Part shown: one piece after another, positions 8,252-17,869 of the stretch
Layout of the letters: every line of letters starts with the position of its first letter
Numbering within the stretch: position 1 is the first letter of the stretch
Origin: Azonexus fungiphilus
GTDB lineage: Bacteria > Pseudomonadota > Gammaproteobacteria > Burkholderiales > Rhodocyclaceae
Length of the DNA stretch: 64,000 nucleotides
Reading direction: 5' to 3'
Assembly (NCBI RefSeq): GCF_003634965.1
Contig: NZ_RBXP01000020.1
Coordinates: 1 to 64,000, forward strand
Position numbers and translations under genes: made by a program
Notes under the pieces: generated by a model
Database searches by the model: none
Told to the model about the DNA's origin: nothing
The model's input: only the letters and a program-made list of their open reading frames with translations

Positions 8252-8924
8252 GGCGGAAAAACCGGTGGTTGAGGTGAATGGACTGGGCAAGACCGTCGAT
8301 AACGGCGGCGTGCCGCTGACGATTCTGCAGGATATTTCCTTCACGGTCATGCCGGGCGAGACCGTGGCCATCGTCGGCGCTTCCGGTTCGGGAAAATCGA
8401 CCTTGCTCGGACTGCTCGCCGGGCTCGACGTTCCCACGGCCGGCGAAATCCGCCTCGACGGCGTGTCGCTTGCCGCGCTCGACGAGGATGCGCGCGCCGT
8501 CCAGCGCGGCCGGCTGCTCGGTTTCGTCTTCCAGTCCTTCCAGCTGCTGCCGGCGCTGACCGCGCTGGAGAACGTCATGCTGCCGCTCGAACTGGCCGGC
8601 CGCAAGGACGCGGCAACGTTGGCGCGCGACTGGCTGGAACGCGTCGGCCTCGGCCATCGCCTCAAGCACTACCCGAAGCACCTTTCCGGCGGCGAGCAGC
8701 AACGCGTCGCCCTGGCTCGCGCCTTTTCGCCGGCGCCGCGGCTGGTGCTGGCCGACGAGCCGACCGGCAACCTCGACGCGGCGACCGGCCAGCAGGTCAT
8801 CGAGCTGATGTTCGACCTCAATGCCAAGCAGGGGACGACGCTGGTGCTGGTCACCCACGACGAGGCGATTGCCGCCCGCTGCGGTCGCGTGCTGCGGATT
8901 CAGGCGGGGAGGCTGGCCGACTGA
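8250..8924 (+). CDS. ABC transporter ATP-binding protein, YbbA/LolD type
   Basis: A 224-residue ATPase with Walker A GASGSGKST, Q-loop FQSFQLLP, signature LSGGEQQR, Walker B LVLADEPTGNLD and an H-loop in LVTHDE. Sequence type and position beside tesA indicate YbbA, of the MacB/LolD class that works with FtsX-like permeases. No permease gene is adjacent: the next gene, hpnE, is convergent and overlaps by 25 bases. The partner permease must therefore be encoded elsewhere or have been lost. The ATG at 8250 overlaps the tesA start codon on the other strand. Confidence 0.88.
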   Translation: MAEKPVVEVNGLGKTVDNGGVPLTILQDISFTVMPGETVAIVGASGSGKSTLLGLLAGLDVPTAGEIRLDGVSLAALDEDARAVQRGRLLGFVFQSFQLLPALTALENVMLPLELAGRKDAATLARDWLERVGLGHRLKHYPKHLSGGEQQRVALARAFSPAPRLVLADEPTGNLDAATGQQVIELMFDLNAKQGTTLVLVTHDEAIAARCGRVLRIQAGRLAD

Positions 8925-10120
8925 AGGACGGTCGCGGCGGCGCGCCGGCCGCTCCTGACGGCGCCTTCGAGCGTCGCCGGGTAGTCGGCCCAGGTGTAGT
9001 CGCCGGCGAGGATGAGGCGCGGGTCGGGCGTGCGCCAGTTGGGCCGTGCCTGTTCGGGGCGGCAGGAAAAAGTCGCCCTTTTTTCGCGGATCACCTGTTG
9101 CGATTGTGCCGGACCGAGGCCGAGCGCGGTTTCCATGCTGGCCGCCAGTGCTGCGTCGGACCAGGCATCCCAGTCGCCATGGCCGCTGATCGCACAGCCA
9201 AACAGGCCGTTACCGCGGTCGATCGCCCAGGCGCCGGTGGTGCCGCCGAGATGCAGCAGCGGGAAGTCGAGCCTGGTTTTTGCCGAAAATTGCAGGTAGA
9301 CCGTGACAATCGGCTCGTACTCGAAGCAGGCGTCGGCTTCCGGCAGCAGCGCTTGCAGATGTTGCGGCGCGACGGCGATGACGACTGCATCGTGGGCTTC
9401 GCCATCGACGCAGGTGTCGGCGACGCTGCGCACCCGGTGGCCGAAGCGCAGCGTCGCGCCGTGTGCCGCCAGCCAGCGGCAGGCCGGTTCCGGCAGCAGT
9501 TCGCCGAAGGGCACGCGCGGCAGTAGCAGGTCGGTGTCGGCGCGGCGTGGGCTGCCCAGGCTGTCGCGCAGGACGTTCGCAAACAATTGCGCCGACGCGC
9601 GTTCGGCCGGGGTGTTGAGTGCCGCCAGGCAGAGCGGCTCCCACAGTTTCCGGCGCAGGACGCCGGTCTGGCCGGCGGCGTCGAGCCAGTCGGCGACGCT
9701 CTCGTCGCGCCTCAGGCGAAAGCCGCGCCATTTGACGCGCTGCATCCAGAGCGCGGTTTTCAGCTTTTCCGGCAGGTCGACCGTGGCTGCCGTGAGCAGC
9801 CCCCAGGCGACGTTGAGCGGCGCCGGCCAGGACGGCAGCGCCAGGCGGAAGCCGTCGCGGTCGACGACCTGCAATGGGTGGCGCTCGAACAGCGCGTCGG
9901 GGTCGGCGCCGACGCTGCGCATCAGCGCCAGCGTCTCGCGGTAGGCGCCGAGCAGCAGGTGCTGGCCGTTGTCGAGCGTGCGCCCGTCGATATTGACCGA
10001 ACGCCCGCGACCGCCGGCGACGCGGCCGGCTTCGTAGAGGGTGACGGCGGCGCCGCGCCGGGTCAGGTCGACGGCGGCGGCAAGGCCGGCCCAGCCGGCG
10101 CCGACGACGGCGACCTTCAT
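8900..10120 (-). CDS. hpnE: Hydroxysqualene dehydroxylase HpnE
   Basis: A 406-residue flavoprotein of the amine oxidase/phytoene desaturase superfamily. It has the N-terminal dinucleotide fold VAVVGAGWAGLAAAVDL, GGRGRS, and the C-terminal FAD motif LILAGDYTWADYPATLEGAVRSGR. HpnE reduces hydroxysqualene to squalene, the third step from farnesyl diphosphate in the HpnCDE route. Gene order hpnC-hpnD-hpnE supports the assignment. An 84-base spacer separates it from hpnD. Its 3' end overlaps the convergent ABC ATPase gene by 25 bases. No squalene-hopene cyclase gene lies in the window. Confidence 0.9.
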   Translation of the reverse strand: MKVAVVGAGWAGLAAAVDLTRRGAAVTLYEAGRVAGGRGRSVNIDGRTLDNGQHLLLGAYRETLALMRSVGADPDALFERHPLQVVDRDGFRLALPSWPAPLNVAWGLLTAATVDLPEKLKTALWMQRVKWRGFRLRRDESVADWLDAAGQTGVLRRKLWEPLCLAALNTPAERASAQLFANVLRDSLGSPRRADTDLLLPRVPFGELLPEPACRWLAAHGATLRFGHRVRSVADTCVDGEAHDAVVIAVAPQHLQALLPEADACFEYEPIVTVYLQFSAKTRLDFPLLHLGGTTGAWAIDRGNGLFGCAISGHGDWDAWSDAALAASMETALGLGPAQSQQVIREKRATFSCRPEQARPNWRTPDPRLILAGDYTWADYPATLEGAVRSGRRAAATVLQSASLPA

Positions 10121-10204
10121 TCCCGGCGCGACCGTGTCGCCGCCGCCTGCTTCAGTCCGGGGTGGCGTTTTTGCCCGTCAGGCGGCGTCGACCGCAGCAT
10201 TCGT

Positions 10205-11038
10205 TCAGCCCTTGATCCAGGTCTTCGCCGCCAGCCACAGCTTGCGCGTCGCCGGCAGCGAGATGCGCTGGTGCAGCACCTGAAAGTTCTCGCCGCGGAT
10301 TTCCTCGAGCAGGGTGCGATAGATCGCCGCCATGATCAGGCCGGGGCGCTGGTTCTTGCGATCGACCGCCGGCAGCAGGGCGAATGCCTGTTCGTAGTAG
10401 CGCTGGGCGCGCTCGTACTGGAACTGCATCAGCGCCGTGAAATTGTCCGAATAGCGGGCGTTGAGGATGTCGGCGGCGGGGACGTTGAACTGCTTGAGTT
10501 CGTCCATCGGCAGGTAGATGCGGCCGCGCCGCGCGTCCTCGCCGACGTCGCGAATGATGTTGGTGAGCTGGAAGGCCATGCCCAGGTCGTGCGCGTACTT
10601 CTGCGTCTGCCGGTCCTGGTAGCCGAAGATTTCGGCGGCGAGCAGGCCGACGACGCTGGCGACGCGGTAGCAGTAGAGCGATAGCCCTTTGAAGTCGAGG
10701 TAGCGCGACTGCTGCAGGTCCATCTCCATGCCGTCGATGATTTCCAGCAACTGCTCGCTCGGCAGGTTGATGCCGGGGGCGACCGCCTGCAGTGCCAGGC
10801 CGACCGGGTGGGTGGCCTGTTTCTCGGCGATGCGCTGCACCTCCATCCGCCACCAGACCAGCTTGGTCGAGGCGAGCGAAAGGTCGGAGCATTCGTCGAC
10901 GACGTCGTCGACCTCGCGGCAGAAGGCGTACAGCGCCATGATCGCCTGGCGGCGTTCGGGCGGTAGGAAGAGGAAGCTGTAATAGAAGGAGGAGCCGCTC
11001 TTGGCGCACTTCTCCTGGCAGTATTGGTCGGGGCTCAT
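10205..11038 (-). CDS. hpnD: Presqualene diphosphate synthase HpnD
   Basis: A 277-residue trans-isoprenyl diphosphate synthase of the squalene/phytoene synthase family. The two aspartate-rich Mg-diphosphate motifs are visible as CREVDDVVDECSD (about residues 40-52) and MAFQLTNIIRDVGEDARRGRIYLP. HpnD condenses two farnesyl diphosphates to presqualene diphosphate at the membrane surface. It starts 4 bases after the hpnC stop, so the two are probably translated together. Its place in the order C-D-E separates it from plain phytoene synthase. Confidence 0.92.
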   Translation of the reverse strand: MSPDQYCQEKCAKSGSSFYYSFLFLPPERRQAIMALYAFCREVDDVVDECSDLSLASTKLVWWRMEVQRIAEKQATHPVGLALQAVAPGINLPSEQLLEIIDGMEMDLQQSRYLDFKGLSLYCYRVASVVGLLAAEIFGYQDRQTQKYAHDLGMAFQLTNIIRDVGEDARRGRIYLPMDELKQFNVPAADILNARYSDNFTALMQFQYERAQRYYEQAFALLPAVDRKNQRPGLIMAAIYRTLLEEIRGENFQVLHQRISLPATRKLWLAAKTWIKG

Positions 11039-11042
11039 GGGC

Positions 11043-11852
11043 TCACATTCTAATGGAACGGGCGAGCAGCACGAACCAGTCGGCCTTGCCCAGCTTGGGC
11101 CGGTGGCGGAAGACGTCGCCGCGCACGCGGGCTATGCGCTCCAGGATGCGCAGGCCGCCCTGCACGGTGAGGCGGATTTCCCAGCCGATCCGCCCGGGCA
11201 GCGCATGGACCAGCGGCGCGCCGCGCAGCATCAGGGTGCGTGCACGGTCGACCTGGAAATCGATCAGTTTTTCCCAGCCATCGCCGCAGCGGCAGGCGGC
11301 GATGTCGTCCTCGCCGACGCCGAAGCGCTGCATCTCGACCTGCGGCAGGTAGATCCGGTCCTTCTGCCAGTCGATGGCGATGTCCTGCCAGAAGTTGATC
11401 AACTGCAGCGCGGTGCAGATGCAGTCGGACTGCATCAACTGCGTGTCGCCGGTGCGCTTGAACAGCGCCAGCACCAGCCGGCCGACCGGGTTGGCCGAGC
11501 GCCGGCAGTAATCGACCAGCTCGGGGTAGTCGGCGTAGCGCGTCTTGACCACGTCCTGGGCGAAGGCGTCGAGCAGATCGCGAAAGAGCTGGACGGGCAG
11601 GGCGTGGGCGGCGATGACCTCGGCCAGATCGACGAACAGCGCTGTCTGCGGCGGGGTGCCGGCGGCGATGCGGTCGAGTTCGGCCTGGTAGGCGGCCAGT
11701 TCGGCCAGACGCTGCTCGGGCGGAGCGTCCCCCTCGTCGGCAATGTCATCGGCGCTGCGCGCGAAGCGGTAGATCACCTCGATCGGCCGGCGCAGCGGCG
11801 CCGGCACGAGTAAGGAGGCGACCGGGAAGTTCTCGTAGTGATCGACGGGCAT
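11043..11852 (-). CDS. hpnC: Hydroxysqualene synthase HpnC
   Basis: A 269-residue paralogue of HpnD with FARSADDIADEGDA and INFWQDIAIDWQKDRIYLP as the two Asp-rich motifs. HpnC converts presqualene diphosphate to hydroxysqualene, which HpnE then reduces. It is the first gene of the minus-strand squalene operon. Its start codon lies 39 bases from the tRNA-Leu gene on the other strand, so its promoter must lie in or beyond that tRNA. Confidence 0.9.
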   Translation of the reverse strand: MPVDHYENFPVASLLVPAPLRRPIEVIYRFARSADDIADEGDAPPEQRLAELAAYQAELDRIAAGTPPQTALFVDLAEVIAAHALPVQLFRDLLDAFAQDVVKTRYADYPELVDYCRRSANPVGRLVLALFKRTGDTQLMQSDCICTALQLINFWQDIAIDWQKDRIYLPQVEMQRFGVGEDDIAACRCGDGWEKLIDFQVDRARTLMLRGAPLVHALPGRIGWEIRLTVQGGLRILERIARVRGDVFRHRPKLGKADWFVLLARSIRM

Positions 11853-11857
11853 GGGCG

Positions 11858-12946
11858 TTACTCCGGGGCGGTGTTAGAATGCGCCCCGCCCGCCCAGGTG
11901 GCGAAATTGGTAGACGCACCAGATTTAGGTTCTGGCGTAGCAATACGTGGGGGTTCGAGTCCCTTCCTGGGCACCAGGCCTAGCACTTCCTCAAGGAATT
12001 GCCCGGCCGGCAGGCGAAAGCCGGCGGCATTGCGGTGACCGCCGCCGCCGTAGCGAACGGCAATCGCGGCGACGTCGTAGTCGCCATTCGAGCGTAGCGA
12101 AATCTTGGCGTCGCCGTCGGCGGATATCTGCCAGATCATCCCGAAACTTCCCGATTTTTCTGCCAGCAGGTTGCCCAGTTCGGAGGCGAACAGGCCGTTT
12201 GCGTTGACCGCCAGCCCTGTGCAGGCCAGCCAGCTACCGGCAGCGTCACTGATGATCTCCTGGCCGTGGCGAAGGGCTTGCACCCCGTCCACCGGCTCAC
12301 CGCGCAGGCGGGCGCGACACAGCAGCTGGCTGTCGGCCAGGCGGGCGGATTCGATGCGGAAGAACTGGTCGATGGCTTCGCCTTGCAGCACCATCTCGCG
12401 ATAGCGCGGCGTTTCCGTATTTTCCGTGGCTTCGACCAGTGCCTGCCAAACGGAGAAGTCGAAAGGCAGCAGACGCAACTGGCGGCAGAAGGGCCGGGTG
12501 TTGGCCAGCGCAAAGCGCCACAGGTCGAGGTCCTCGATGTGCTGTAGCAGCAAGGGCATGTTCCCGGTGGGGTGGAAATGCTCCCAGGCCAACCGGGCCC
12601 CCGATTTTTCCATGTGGAAGCGGACATCGAGCCCTTTGGCCGCATCATAGTGGCCTTGCATGCCGCCGGCCTGTGTCTGCAAGCGGCCGGCCCAGTGCCG
12701 CATGGCCGAGGCGTGATGATCAAGCTGGGTGACCGAAGCGGCGAGCGTGCTCATTTCGCCGAGGGTTTCCGGCGTGAAGGAAAAGTCCAGTATGTAAACG
12801 TCGCGTCCGCGGATTTCGTCGGCCAGCCAGCCTTCGCCATGATGCAGCGGGCGGTAGATGGCCTTGTCGCCAAAGTGCCGCCAGGCAGCGAAGGCTGCGC
12901 CGAAGCCGTCGAGGCAATCGGCGTGATAGTAGATCGTCCCCGGCAT
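11858..12946 (-). CDS. DHH-family phosphoesterase whose 3' end is antisense to tRNA-Leu
   Basis: A 362-residue open frame. The N-terminus IYYHADCLDGFGAAFAAW and a later QLDHHA form a DHH phosphohydrolase domain, with a DHHA1-type nucleic-acid-binding end VRYGGGGHRNAAGF near residue 310. Such proteins hydrolyse short oligonucleotides (nanoRNase-like) or related phosphoesters; the substrate here is unknown. After the DHHA1 domain (GQFLEEVLGLVPRKG) the frame stays open through the complementary strand of the whole tRNA-Leu gene. The last roughly 38 residues (PPRIATPEPKSGAS and on) are therefore a tRNA-antisense tail. No earlier stop exists, so the overlap is real in the DNA. Confidence 0.8.
   Translation of the reverse strand: MPGTIYYHADCLDGFGAAFAAWRHFGDKAIYRPLHHGEGWLADEIRGRDVYILDFSFTPETLGEMSTLAASVTQLDHHASAMRHWAGRLQTQAGGMQGHYDAAKGLDVRFHMEKSGARLAWEHFHPTGNMPLLLQHIEDLDLWRFALANTRPFCRQLRLLPFDFSVWQALVEATENTETPRYREMVLQGEAIDQFFRIESARLADSQLLCRARLRGEPVDGVQALRHGQEIISDAAGSWLACTGLAVNANGLFASELGNLLAEKSGSFGMIWQISADGDAKISLRSNGDYDVAAIAVRYGGGGHRNAAGFRLPAGQFLEEVLGLVPRKGLEPPRIATPEPKSGASTNFATWAGGAHSNTAPE
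11892..11976 (+). tRNA. tRNA-Leu(UAG)
   Basis: The acceptor arms GCCCAGG and CCTGGGC pair perfectly. The anticodon stem-loop is CCAGA-TTTAGGT-TCTGG, giving anticodon UAG. A long variable arm is present, as expected for a class II tRNA, and the CCA end is encoded (GCACCA). TAGAAT at 11875-11880 may be a -10 box. The gene lies on the strand opposite to the DHH gene, which it overlaps completely. Confidence 0.97.
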
Positions 12947-12948
12947 GC

Positions 12949-13149
12949 CTAGTAATGCGGGGGAATCTCGTCGCGCAGGCTGCGGAACTCGGCCGGCTGC
13001 AGGCCATTGACCTGCTCGCGCAAGGTCCGGACTTCGTTGACCAGTAGTTCGATCTGCTGTTGCTGGCGGTAAACGATCTTGTTCAGCTCCTCCAGCTGAT
13101 CCTCAGTGAAGCTGATCTTGATTTCCAGATCGGTCAGGCGTGATTCCAT
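12949..13149 (-). CDS. slyX: SlyX family protein
   Basis: A 66-residue, almost wholly coiled-coil protein: MESRLTDLEIKISFTEDQLEELNKIVYRQQQQIELL followed by the family's C-terminal EIPPHY end. SlyX is widespread in proteobacteria with no settled function. It ends 2 bases before the DHH gene start, suggesting an operon. The ATG at 13149 has GGAAG upstream; the longer in-frame extension lacks a ribosome site. Confidence 0.9.
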   Translation of the reverse strand: MESRLTDLEIKISFTEDQLEELNKIVYRQQQQIELLVNEVRTLREQVNGLQPAEFRSLRDEIPPHY

Positions 13150-13285
13150 GTTGTTCTTCCGTTGGGCTGGCCGGTGGCCGTTGGTCATCCTTGCGCCGCA
13201 TCTGGCGTCGTTCGTGCAGCAGCGGCAGGGTTGCACCGATCAGCGTCAGCGCGCACAGTCCGAAGATCAGCCAGCCGGTGTTCAT
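13103..13285 (-). CDS. Possible small single-pass membrane protein overlapping slyX
   Basis: A 60-codon frame encodes one hydrophobic segment (WLIFGLCALTLIGATLPLL, residues 5-23), a basic cluster (HERRQMRRKDDQR) and a hydrophilic tail. It overlaps the slyX start by 47 bases in another frame. The hydrophobic-then-basic design fits an N-out, C-in membrane peptide. No good ribosome site precedes it, so it may be chance. Confidence 0.4.
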   Translation of the reverse strand: MNTGWLIFGLCALTLIGATLPLLHERRQMRRKDDQRPPASPTEEQHGITPDRSGNQDQLH

Positions 13286-13350
13286 GTATCGATACGATGG
13301 TGTCGGGAAGGGCGCATGTTACTTCGGATCAAAATAGTTCGCGCAAAATG

Positions 13351-13378
13351 TTGACAAATCCCTTGGTGGGTCTATAAT
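13351..13378 (+). promoter_or_regulatory. Consensus sigma-70 promoter of tRNA-Val
   Basis: TTGACA and TATAAT, both perfect consensus hexamers, are 16 bases apart. They lie 12 bases before the tRNA-Val 5' end. GCGCGC between the -10 box and the gene resembles a stringent discriminator. Confidence 0.9.
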
Positions 13379-13390
13379 GCGCGCTTCTTC

Positions 13391-13467
13391 AGGCGGTTAG
13401 CTCAGTTGGTTAGAGCGCCACGTTGACATCGTGGAGGTCGTTGGTTCGATTCCAATACCGCCTACCA
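13391..13467 (+). tRNA. tRNA-Val(GAC)
   Basis: The acceptor arms AGGCGGT and ACCGCCT pair perfectly, with an A1-U72 end pair. The anticodon arm is CCACG-TTGACAT-CGTGG, giving GAC. The T-loop GGTTCGATTCC is standard and CCA is encoded. Confidence 0.96.
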
Positions 13468-13550
13468 AATTCCTGACGGAGTCGTTTTGATCACTTTCCG
13501 AACTTGCACTGCAGTTCAGAAACTCTAATCGAGTCGGCTTTCGTTCATCC

Positions 13551-13583
13551 AAAAAAAGTGCGGCTCAGCCCGCACTTTTTTTT
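13551..13583 (+). terminator. Rho-independent terminator between tRNA-Val and thrS
   Basis: The stem GTGCGG/CCGCAC with loop CTCAGC is flanked by seven A and eight T. It probably ends the tRNA transcript. Because it lies only 18 bases before thrS and I see no separate strong thrS promoter, it could also act as an attenuator for thrS. Confidence 0.85.
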
Positions 13584-13601
13584 CGTCCAGAGAATCCTGT
13601 C

Positions 13602-15518
13602 ATGCCCGATATCAAACTTCCCGATGGTTCCATTCGTTCCTTCGAGCAGCCGGTCACCATCGCCGAAGTCGCTGCCAGCATCGGCGCCGGTTTGGCGCGT
13701 GCGGCGCTGGCCGGCAAGGTCAATGGCAAGCTGGTCGATACCTCGTACCTGATTGAAGAAAATATCGATCTGGCCATCGTCACCGATCGTGACGCCGATG
13801 GCCTGGAACTGATCCGCCACTCGACGGCGCACCTCCTGGCTTACGCGGTCAAGGAATTGTTCCCGGAAGCCCAGGTGACCATTGGCCCGGTTGTCGAAAA
13901 CGGCTTTTATTACGACTTCGCCTACAAGCGCCCGTTTACGCCGGAGGATCTGGTTGCCATTGAAAAGCGCATGGCCGAACTGGCGAAAAAGGATATCCCG
14001 GTCAGTCGTGAAGTCTGGAATCGCGACGACGCGGTCAATTTCTTCCTTGGTCAGGGTGAAAAGTACAAGGCCGAGCTGATTGCTGCGATTCCTGCCGATC
14101 AGCAGGTCTCGCTGTACCGCGAAGGCGATTTCATCGACCTCTGCCGCGGCCCGCACGTGCCGTCGACCGGCAAGCTCAAGGTGTTCAAGCTGATGAAGGT
14201 GGCCGGTGCCTACTGGCGCGGCGATCATCGCAACGAGCAGCTGCAGCGTATCTACGGTACCGCCTGGGCGAAGAAGGAAGATCTCGATGCCTACCTGCAC
14301 ATGCTGGAAGAGGCGGAGAAGCGCGATCACCGTCGTCTGGGCAAGCAGTTCGACCTGTTCCACATGCAGGACGAGGCTCCCGGTCTGGTCTTCTGGCACC
14401 CCAAGGGCTGGTCGGTGTGGCAGGAAGTCGAGCAGTACATGCGCAAGGTTTACCGCGACAACGGCTATCAGGAAGTCCGCTGCCCGCAGATTCTCGACCG
14501 TTCGCTGTGGGAGAAGTCGGGGCACTGGGATCACTACAAGGACAACATGTTCACGACCTCGTCGGAAAATCGCGATTACGCGGTCAAGCCGATGAACTGT
14601 CCGGGGCATGTTCAGGTGTTCAATTCCGACCTGCGTTCCTATCGCGAACTGCCGCTGCGTTACGGCGAGTTCGGCTCCTGCCACCGCAACGAACCGACCG
14701 GCGCGCTGCACGGCCTGATGCGCGTGCGCGGTTTCGTTCAGGACGACGGCCACATCTTCTGTACCGAAGACCAGATCGAGTCCGAAGTGACCGCGTTCAA
14801 CGCGCTGGTCAAGCAGGTTTATGCCGATTTCGGCTTCAACGACGTTGCCGTCAAGCTGGCGCTGCGTCCGGAAGGACGGGTCGGTTCCGATGAGGTCTGG
14901 GACAAGGCCGAGGATGCGCTGCGTCAGGGCTTGCGTGCTTCCGGTCTGGAATGGACCGAATTGCCGGGCGAGGGCGCCTTCTACGGGCCGAAGATCGAAT
15001 TCCACATCAAGGACGCGATCGGTCGCTCCTGGCAGTGCGGCACCATGCAGGTCGATTTCTCGATGCCGGGCCGGCTCGGTGCCGAGTACGTGGCCGGCAA
15101 TGACGAGCGCAAGGTGCCGGTTATGCTGCACCGGGCCATCCTCGGTTCGCTCGAGCGCTTCATCGGCATCCTGATCGAGAACTTTGCCGGTGCGCTGCCG
15201 CTGTGGCTGGCGCCGGTGCAGGCCGTGGTGCTGAATATTTCGGAAAAGCAGGCGGATTACGCTGCCGATGTTGCGCAAAAGCTGCACCGGGCAGGCTTCC
15301 GGGCCGAGGCGGATTTGCGCAACGAGAAAATTACCTATAAAATTCGCGAACATAGCTTGAACCGGCTGCCTTATCAGCTTGTTGTAGGCGACAAGGAAAA
15401 GGCGGACGGACTGGTAGCCGTGCGTACACGCGGCGGTCAGGACCTCGGACAAATGACGGTCGAGGCACTGATCGAGCGACTCCAAGGGGAAGTCGCGGCG
15501 CGGAGTGGCACGGCTTAA
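13602..15518 (+). CDS. thrS: Threonine-tRNA ligase
   Basis: A 638-residue class II aminoacyl-tRNA synthetase. In order it has an N-terminal TGS domain ([23 protein letters not shown]), an editing domain with [16 protein letters not shown], the catalytic core with the zinc Cys in [10 protein letters not shown], motif 2 [19 protein letters not shown], motif 3 [21 protein letters not shown], and a C-terminal anticodon-binding domain. Length matches the family (E. coli 642). It heads the conserved thrS-infC-rpmI-rplT-pheS-pheT-ihfA cluster. Confidence 0.98.
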   Translation: MPDIKLPDGSIRSFEQPVTIAEVAASIGAGLARAALAGKVNGKLVDTSYLIEENIDLAIVTDRDADGLELIRHSTAHLLAYAVKELFPEAQVTIGPVVENGFYYDFAYKRPFTPEDLVAIEKRMAELAKKDIPVSREVWNRDDAVNFFLGQGEKYKAELIAAIPADQQVSLYREGDFIDLCRGPHVPSTGKLKVFKLMKVAGAYWRGDHRNEQLQRIYGTAWAKKEDLDAYLHMLEEAEKRDHRRLGKQFDLFHMQDEAPGLVFWHPKGWSVWQEVEQYMRKVYRDNGYQEVRCPQILDRSLWEKSGHWDHYKDNMFTTSSENRDYAVKPMNCPGHVQVFNSDLRSYRELPLRYGEFGSCHRNEPTGALHGLMRVRGFVQDDGHIFCTEDQIESEVTAFNALVKQVYADFGFNDVAVKLALRPEGRVGSDEVWDKAEDALRQGLRASGLEWTELPGEGAFYGPKIEFHIKDAIGRSWQCGTMQVDFSMPGRLGAEYVAGNDERKVPVMLHRAILGSLERFIGILIENFAGALPLWLAPVQAVVLNISEKQADYAADVAQKLHRAGFRAEADLRNEKITYKIREHSLNRLPYQLVVGDKEKADGLVAVRTRGGQDLGQMTVEALIERLQGEVAARSGTA

Positions 15519-15543
15519 TTATTGATATTTCGGGGGTTTTACC

Positions 15544-16065
15544 ATCGCTCAGAACAAGGCCCATCGTTTAAACGATGAGATTACGGTGCCGGAGATTCGT
15601 CTCCAGGGCTTGGAAGGTGAACAGCTTGGCATAGTCAGCATCCGGACTGCGCTGCAGATGGCCGAAGAGGCTGGTGTCGATCTCGTCGAGATCGCGCCGA
15701 CGGCGAAGCCGCCGGTCTGTCGCATCATGGACTACGGCAAGTTCAAGTACCAGGAACAAAAGCGCGCACACGAAGCCAAGCTGAAGCAGAAACAGGTGCA
15801 GGTCAAGGAAATCAAACTGCGCCCGGGTACCGACGAAAACGATTACCAGATCAAGCTCAGGAACATGACGCGTTTCCTGGAAGAAGGCGACAAGGTCAAG
15901 GTGACCCTGCGCTTCCGGGGCCGCGAGATGGCGCACCAGGAATTCGGCATGCGCCAGCTGGAACGGATCAAGGCAGATCTCGAGGCGATTGGTGCTGTCG
16001 AGCAGATGCCGAAGATGGAAGGGCGTCAGATGATCATGATCATCGGGCCGGCCAAGAAGAAGTAA
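15544..16065 (+). CDS. infC: Translation initiation factor IF-3, probable AUC start
   Basis: The 173-residue IF-3 keeps subunits apart and proofreads the start codon. The frame reads [22 protein letters not shown] onward, the usual IF-3 N-terminal domain, and ends in IIGPAKKK. The only fitting start is ATC at 15544, with GGGGG 7 bases upstream. The nearest standard start in frame (GTG at 15586) would delete the first 14 residues, including the conserved RLNDEI. A rare start codon is an established feature of infC (AUU in E. coli) and lets IF-3 repress its own synthesis. Confidence 0.92.
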   Translation: MAQNKAHRLNDEITVPEIRLQGLEGEQLGIVSIRTALQMAEEAGVDLVEIAPTAKPPVCRIMDYGKFKYQEQKRAHEAKLKQKQVQVKEIKLRPGTDENDYQIKLRNMTRFLEEGDKVKVTLRFRGREMAHQEFGMRQLERIKADLEAIGAVEQMPKMEGRQMIMIIGPAKKK

Positions 16066-16154
16066 GTGCAGTAAAAGCAGTTATTAGTGCTTTCGGGTAG
16101 TACAAGCGTTCCCGCCGGGAACCACCTGACGGCATGACATTAAGGAGCATCAAA

Positions 16155-16352
16155 ATGCCCAAGATGAAGACCAAGAGCGGCGCCAAGAAGCGCTTTTCGG
16201 TCCGCGCTGGTGGTTCGATCAAGCGTGGCCAAGCCTTCAAGCGTCACATCCTGACCAAGAAGACCACCAAGAACAAGCGTCAACTGCGCGGTGCAGTTGG
16301 AGTTCACGAGCGCGATGCAGCATCCGTCCGCGCCATGATGCCCTACGCGTAA
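16155..16352 (+). CDS. rpmI: 50S ribosomal protein L35
   Basis: A 65-residue, very basic protein starting [36 protein letters not shown], the standard L35 sequence. TAAGGAG precedes the ATG at good spacing. It lies 89 bases after infC and 11 before rplT. By analogy with other bacteria, L20 may repress the infC-rpmI-rplT mRNA, but I cannot show a binding pseudoknot here. Confidence 0.98.
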   Translation: MPKMKTKSGAKKRFSVRAGGSIKRGQAFKRHILTKKTTKNKRQLRGAVGVHERDAASVRAMMPYA

Positions 16353-16363
16353 GGAGATAGCAC

Positions 16364-16723
16364 ATGTCCCGAGTCAAACGTGGTGTAACCGCCCGCGCCC
16401 GTCACAAGAAGGTCCTGGCCCAGGCCAAGGGTTATCGCGGTCGTCGCAAGAACGTCTATCGCATCGCCAAGCAGGCGGTGATGAAGGCCGGTCAGTACCA
16501 GTACCGTGACCGTCGTCAGCGCAAGCGTCAGTTCCGTTCCCTGTGGATCGCCCGTATCAATGCCGCCGCTCGCGAGCTGGGCATGAAGTACAGCACCTTC
16601 ATGAACGGTCTGAAGAAGGCCAACATCGAAGTCGACCGCAAGGTCCTGGCCGATCTGGCCGTCTTCGATCAGCCGGCTTTTGCCGCCCTGGCTGCGCAAG
16701 CCAAGGCCAAGCTCGGCGCCTGA
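16364..16723 (+). CDS. rplT: 50S ribosomal protein L20
   Basis: A 119-residue protein ([33 protein letters not shown] onward) with the basic N-terminal arm that threads into 23S rRNA, and the globular end with [25 protein letters not shown]20 is needed early in 50S assembly and acts as autogenous repressor in other bacteria. GGAG precedes the ATG. It is followed by a terminator before pheS. Confidence 0.98.
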   Translation: MSRVKRGVTARARHKKVLAQAKGYRGRRKNVYRIAKQAVMKAGQYQYRDRRQRKRQFRSLWIARINAAARELGMKYSTFMNGLKKANIEVDRKVLADLAVFDQPAFAALAAQAKAKLGA

Positions 16724-16741
16724 GCTTAAGCTCTTGAAGAA

Positions 16742-16767
16742 AAAGGAGGCGCAAGCCTCCTTTTTTG
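16742..16767 (+). terminator. Rho-independent terminator after rplT
   Basis: AAAGGAGGC and GCCTCCTTT form a stem around the tetraloop GCAA, followed by TTTTTG. It may be leaky, since pheS begins 34 bases on without an obvious separate promoter. Confidence 0.85.
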
Positions 16768-16795
16768 TTTGAATATCGTGCAGTCACGTTGGTAG

Positions 16796-17848
<1,053 letters not shown>

Positions 17849-17869
17849 TCCATTTTTCGAGACAAGCCC

